From: Cinnamomum chago
Lineage: Eukaryota > Streptophyta > Magnoliopsida > Laurales > Lauraceae
Assembly (NCBI GenBank): GCA_038049695.1
Contig: CP142453.1
Location: 17,302,001 to 17,366,000, forward strand
Length of the DNA stretch: 64,000 nucleotides
Direction: 5' to 3'
Part shown: one piece after another, positions 62,312-64,000 of the stretch
Layout: every line of letters starts with the position of its first letter
Numbering within the stretch: the first letter of the stretch is position 1
Made by a program: the position numbers and the translations under genes
Notes under the pieces: generated by a model
What the model was told of the DNA's origin: nothing
The model's input: the letters and a program-made list of their open reading frames with translations, nothing else
Database searches by the model: none

Positions 62312-63418
62312 GATGCATTTGAGATTGAAGAAGCAACTATCAAAGAAATTCAAACGGCATTTAAGCAAAACAAACTCACATCCAAGCAGTTAGTGGATTA
62401 TTATCTAGAGGCCATTGAAAAGTTAAATCCTACTCTTAGTGCAGTTATTGAAGTAAACCCAGATGCCCAAAATCAGGCTGCTGAGGCAGATAGAGACCGA
62501 AATCTCCCTGGTGGCTGTTCGTGTGGCCTTCATGGGATCCCAGTGATGCTTAAGGACAATATTTCCACTAAAGACAAGCTCAACACAACAGCTGGCTCAT
62601 TTGCACTACTCGGATCTGTTGTGCCTCGAGATTCTGGAGTTGTTAACCGGTTGAGAAAGGCAGGTGCCATCATCTTGGGGAAAGCTGGCCTTACTGAATG
62701 GGCCAATTATCGATCCTCAAATATGAAAAATGGTTGGAGTGCACGAGGTTGTTATGTGAAAGTGAGCTCTCTCTCTCTCTCTCTCTCAACTATATACTAA
62801 TCAAGATGCAACTTATTGCTTAAGAGTTTGAAAATAAATGGGTATGTATATTTGTTTTCCTTTCTTTTCTTATTAGGCTATCAGTTTCAGTTTTCATTAA
62901 GCTAAGATAATACTGATTATCTCGATGGTTGGACCTTTTTTCTCAATCATCAAGTACAAACAGTTTAATTTAAAAATGCAAATTTATGTGCAAAAAGATT
63001 TTTTAAAAAATTGATACCCTGAACCTATACTGTAATGAGGAGTAGGAGGCTCATAATTCCTAAGATTTAGAGAATAAGGATGTCGTTTTCTTATTTGAAT
63101 ACTTTGTTAAAGACTTACACTGGTGGAAGATTTTACTCACATGTTTATGTTACAAAAGCCCATTTGATCATTGTTTTTGCTTTTATCTTTGCTAAAGCAC
63201 AAAGTGGCAACAGATGCAGGTGTATGCCTCTGACTCTGCAAAGGATAATGAGGCAGATTACTTCTGTCTTGATGAATGAACTGACTCTTCTTTTTCTCCT
63301 TTCTTTGCAGAAAATATATGAAAACCCTTTTTTCTTCTCTTCTTTTTGATGATTCCCATTCTCCATTGTTTGTGATAATACGAAGATATAGGTACTATTC
63401 AACATATTTTAATAAATT

Positions 63419-63489
<71 letters not shown>

Positions 63490-64000
63490 TTAACATGCAT
63501 TATGTGGATGTTTGTGCTATCTGATGTCTGTTGATCTGTGCTGTGATGACCTGAGGTTTTGAATCATGTTCCATCTTTCAATCTTGATTGATTAGAACCC
63601 ATATGTGTTATCAACGGATCCCGGTGGTTCAAGCACAGGATCTGCAGTTTGTGTTGCAGCAAACCTTGTGACAGTTTCTCTAGGCACTGAAACAAGCGGC
63701 TCTATCATAGAACCATGTAGCCTCAGTGGTGTAGTTGGAATCAAGCCAACTCTGGGTCTTACCAGCAGAGCAGGAGTGATCCCTCTCACTGTTAGGCAGG
63801 ATACTGTGGGGTAAGCACCAGCTCTTTCTCCTTCTCTTGGTGAAATAGAACTGTTCTTCCGTCTTCTCTGTTTTAGTTTTTATGTATAGAATAACATTAC
63901 GCGTTAATGTAAAAAAAATTATAACAGAATTCCACACTTTGCATATGTAAATCTTCAAGTTCCCCCTCTAGTGCTTTTTACTTGTGGGGCTTAAATCTAT
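62312..64000 (+). CDS. amidase-signature family protein, copy B (cut by window end)
   Basis: Recognised exons are 62312-62761 and 63596-63810; the rest lies beyond the window. It has the same splice sites and phases as copy A. The 221 codons present are open and keep the catalytic Lys (VMLKDN), cis-Ser (GGSSTGSA) and Ser (TETSGS). Differences from copy A include CSCG for LLSG in the loop before HGIPVM, LLGS for LLRS, RGCY for RGGY, STDPGG for SMDPSG, IEPCSLSG for IAPCSCSG and PLTVRQ for PITVRQ. At the Gly before SVV and the GGSS motif copy B is closer to the usual family sequence. Nothing seen suggests a pseudogene, but the C-terminal half cannot be judged. The first coding exon is unidentified, as in copy A. 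Confidence 0.88.
63423..63489. repeat. (CT)n(CA)n microsatellite
   Basis: A CT array of about 28 units and a short CA array in the first recognised intron of amidase B, longer than its partner at 51,421. Confidence 0.95.

Overview
This is nuclear DNA from a flowering plant. Three kinds of plant-type gene are split by canonical GT-AG introns, and the rest is AT-rich DNA full of short non-autonomous transposons, tRNA-derived SINEs, LINE fragments and CT/CA microsatellites. Introns of up to 5.3 kb carrying transposon relics suit a large, repeat-rich genome. A woody, perhaps early-diverging angiosperm is my guess; the species cannot be read from the sequence. All recognised genes are on the + strand. 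Layout: 1-9.66 kb is intergenic repeat-bearing DNA. 9,765-16,139 is an eIF4B-type translation initiation factor: one large exon, a 5.27-kb intron, then a tiny terminal exon. That intron holds a UDP-glycosyltransferase fragment between inverted repeats and a MITE. 16.4-26.5 kb is intergenic (MITEs, a SINE interrupted by a hAT-like element). 26,859-43,340 is a 12-exon gene of the PSI (PSK-SIMULATOR; DUF3475/DUF668) family whose introns have taken up a SINE, two foldback elements and LINE fragments. 43.4-64 kb carries a tandem segmental duplication, each copy holding an amidase-signature gene. Copy A (coding exons 50,173-56,018) is complete from its first recognised exon; copy B (from 62,312) runs off the window. 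The duplicated DNA starts at the 3' end of the PSI gene, since the sequence just past the PSI stop recurs at about 58.03-58.44 kb, and it includes leader DNA, introns and microsatellites. I joined exons by splice consensus, reading phase and family resemblance; no alignment or RNA evidence was available. The genes do not form a pathway. The main points of interest are the amidase duplication with promoter and insertion differences between copies, the captured UGT fragment, and several insertions with intact target-site duplications.
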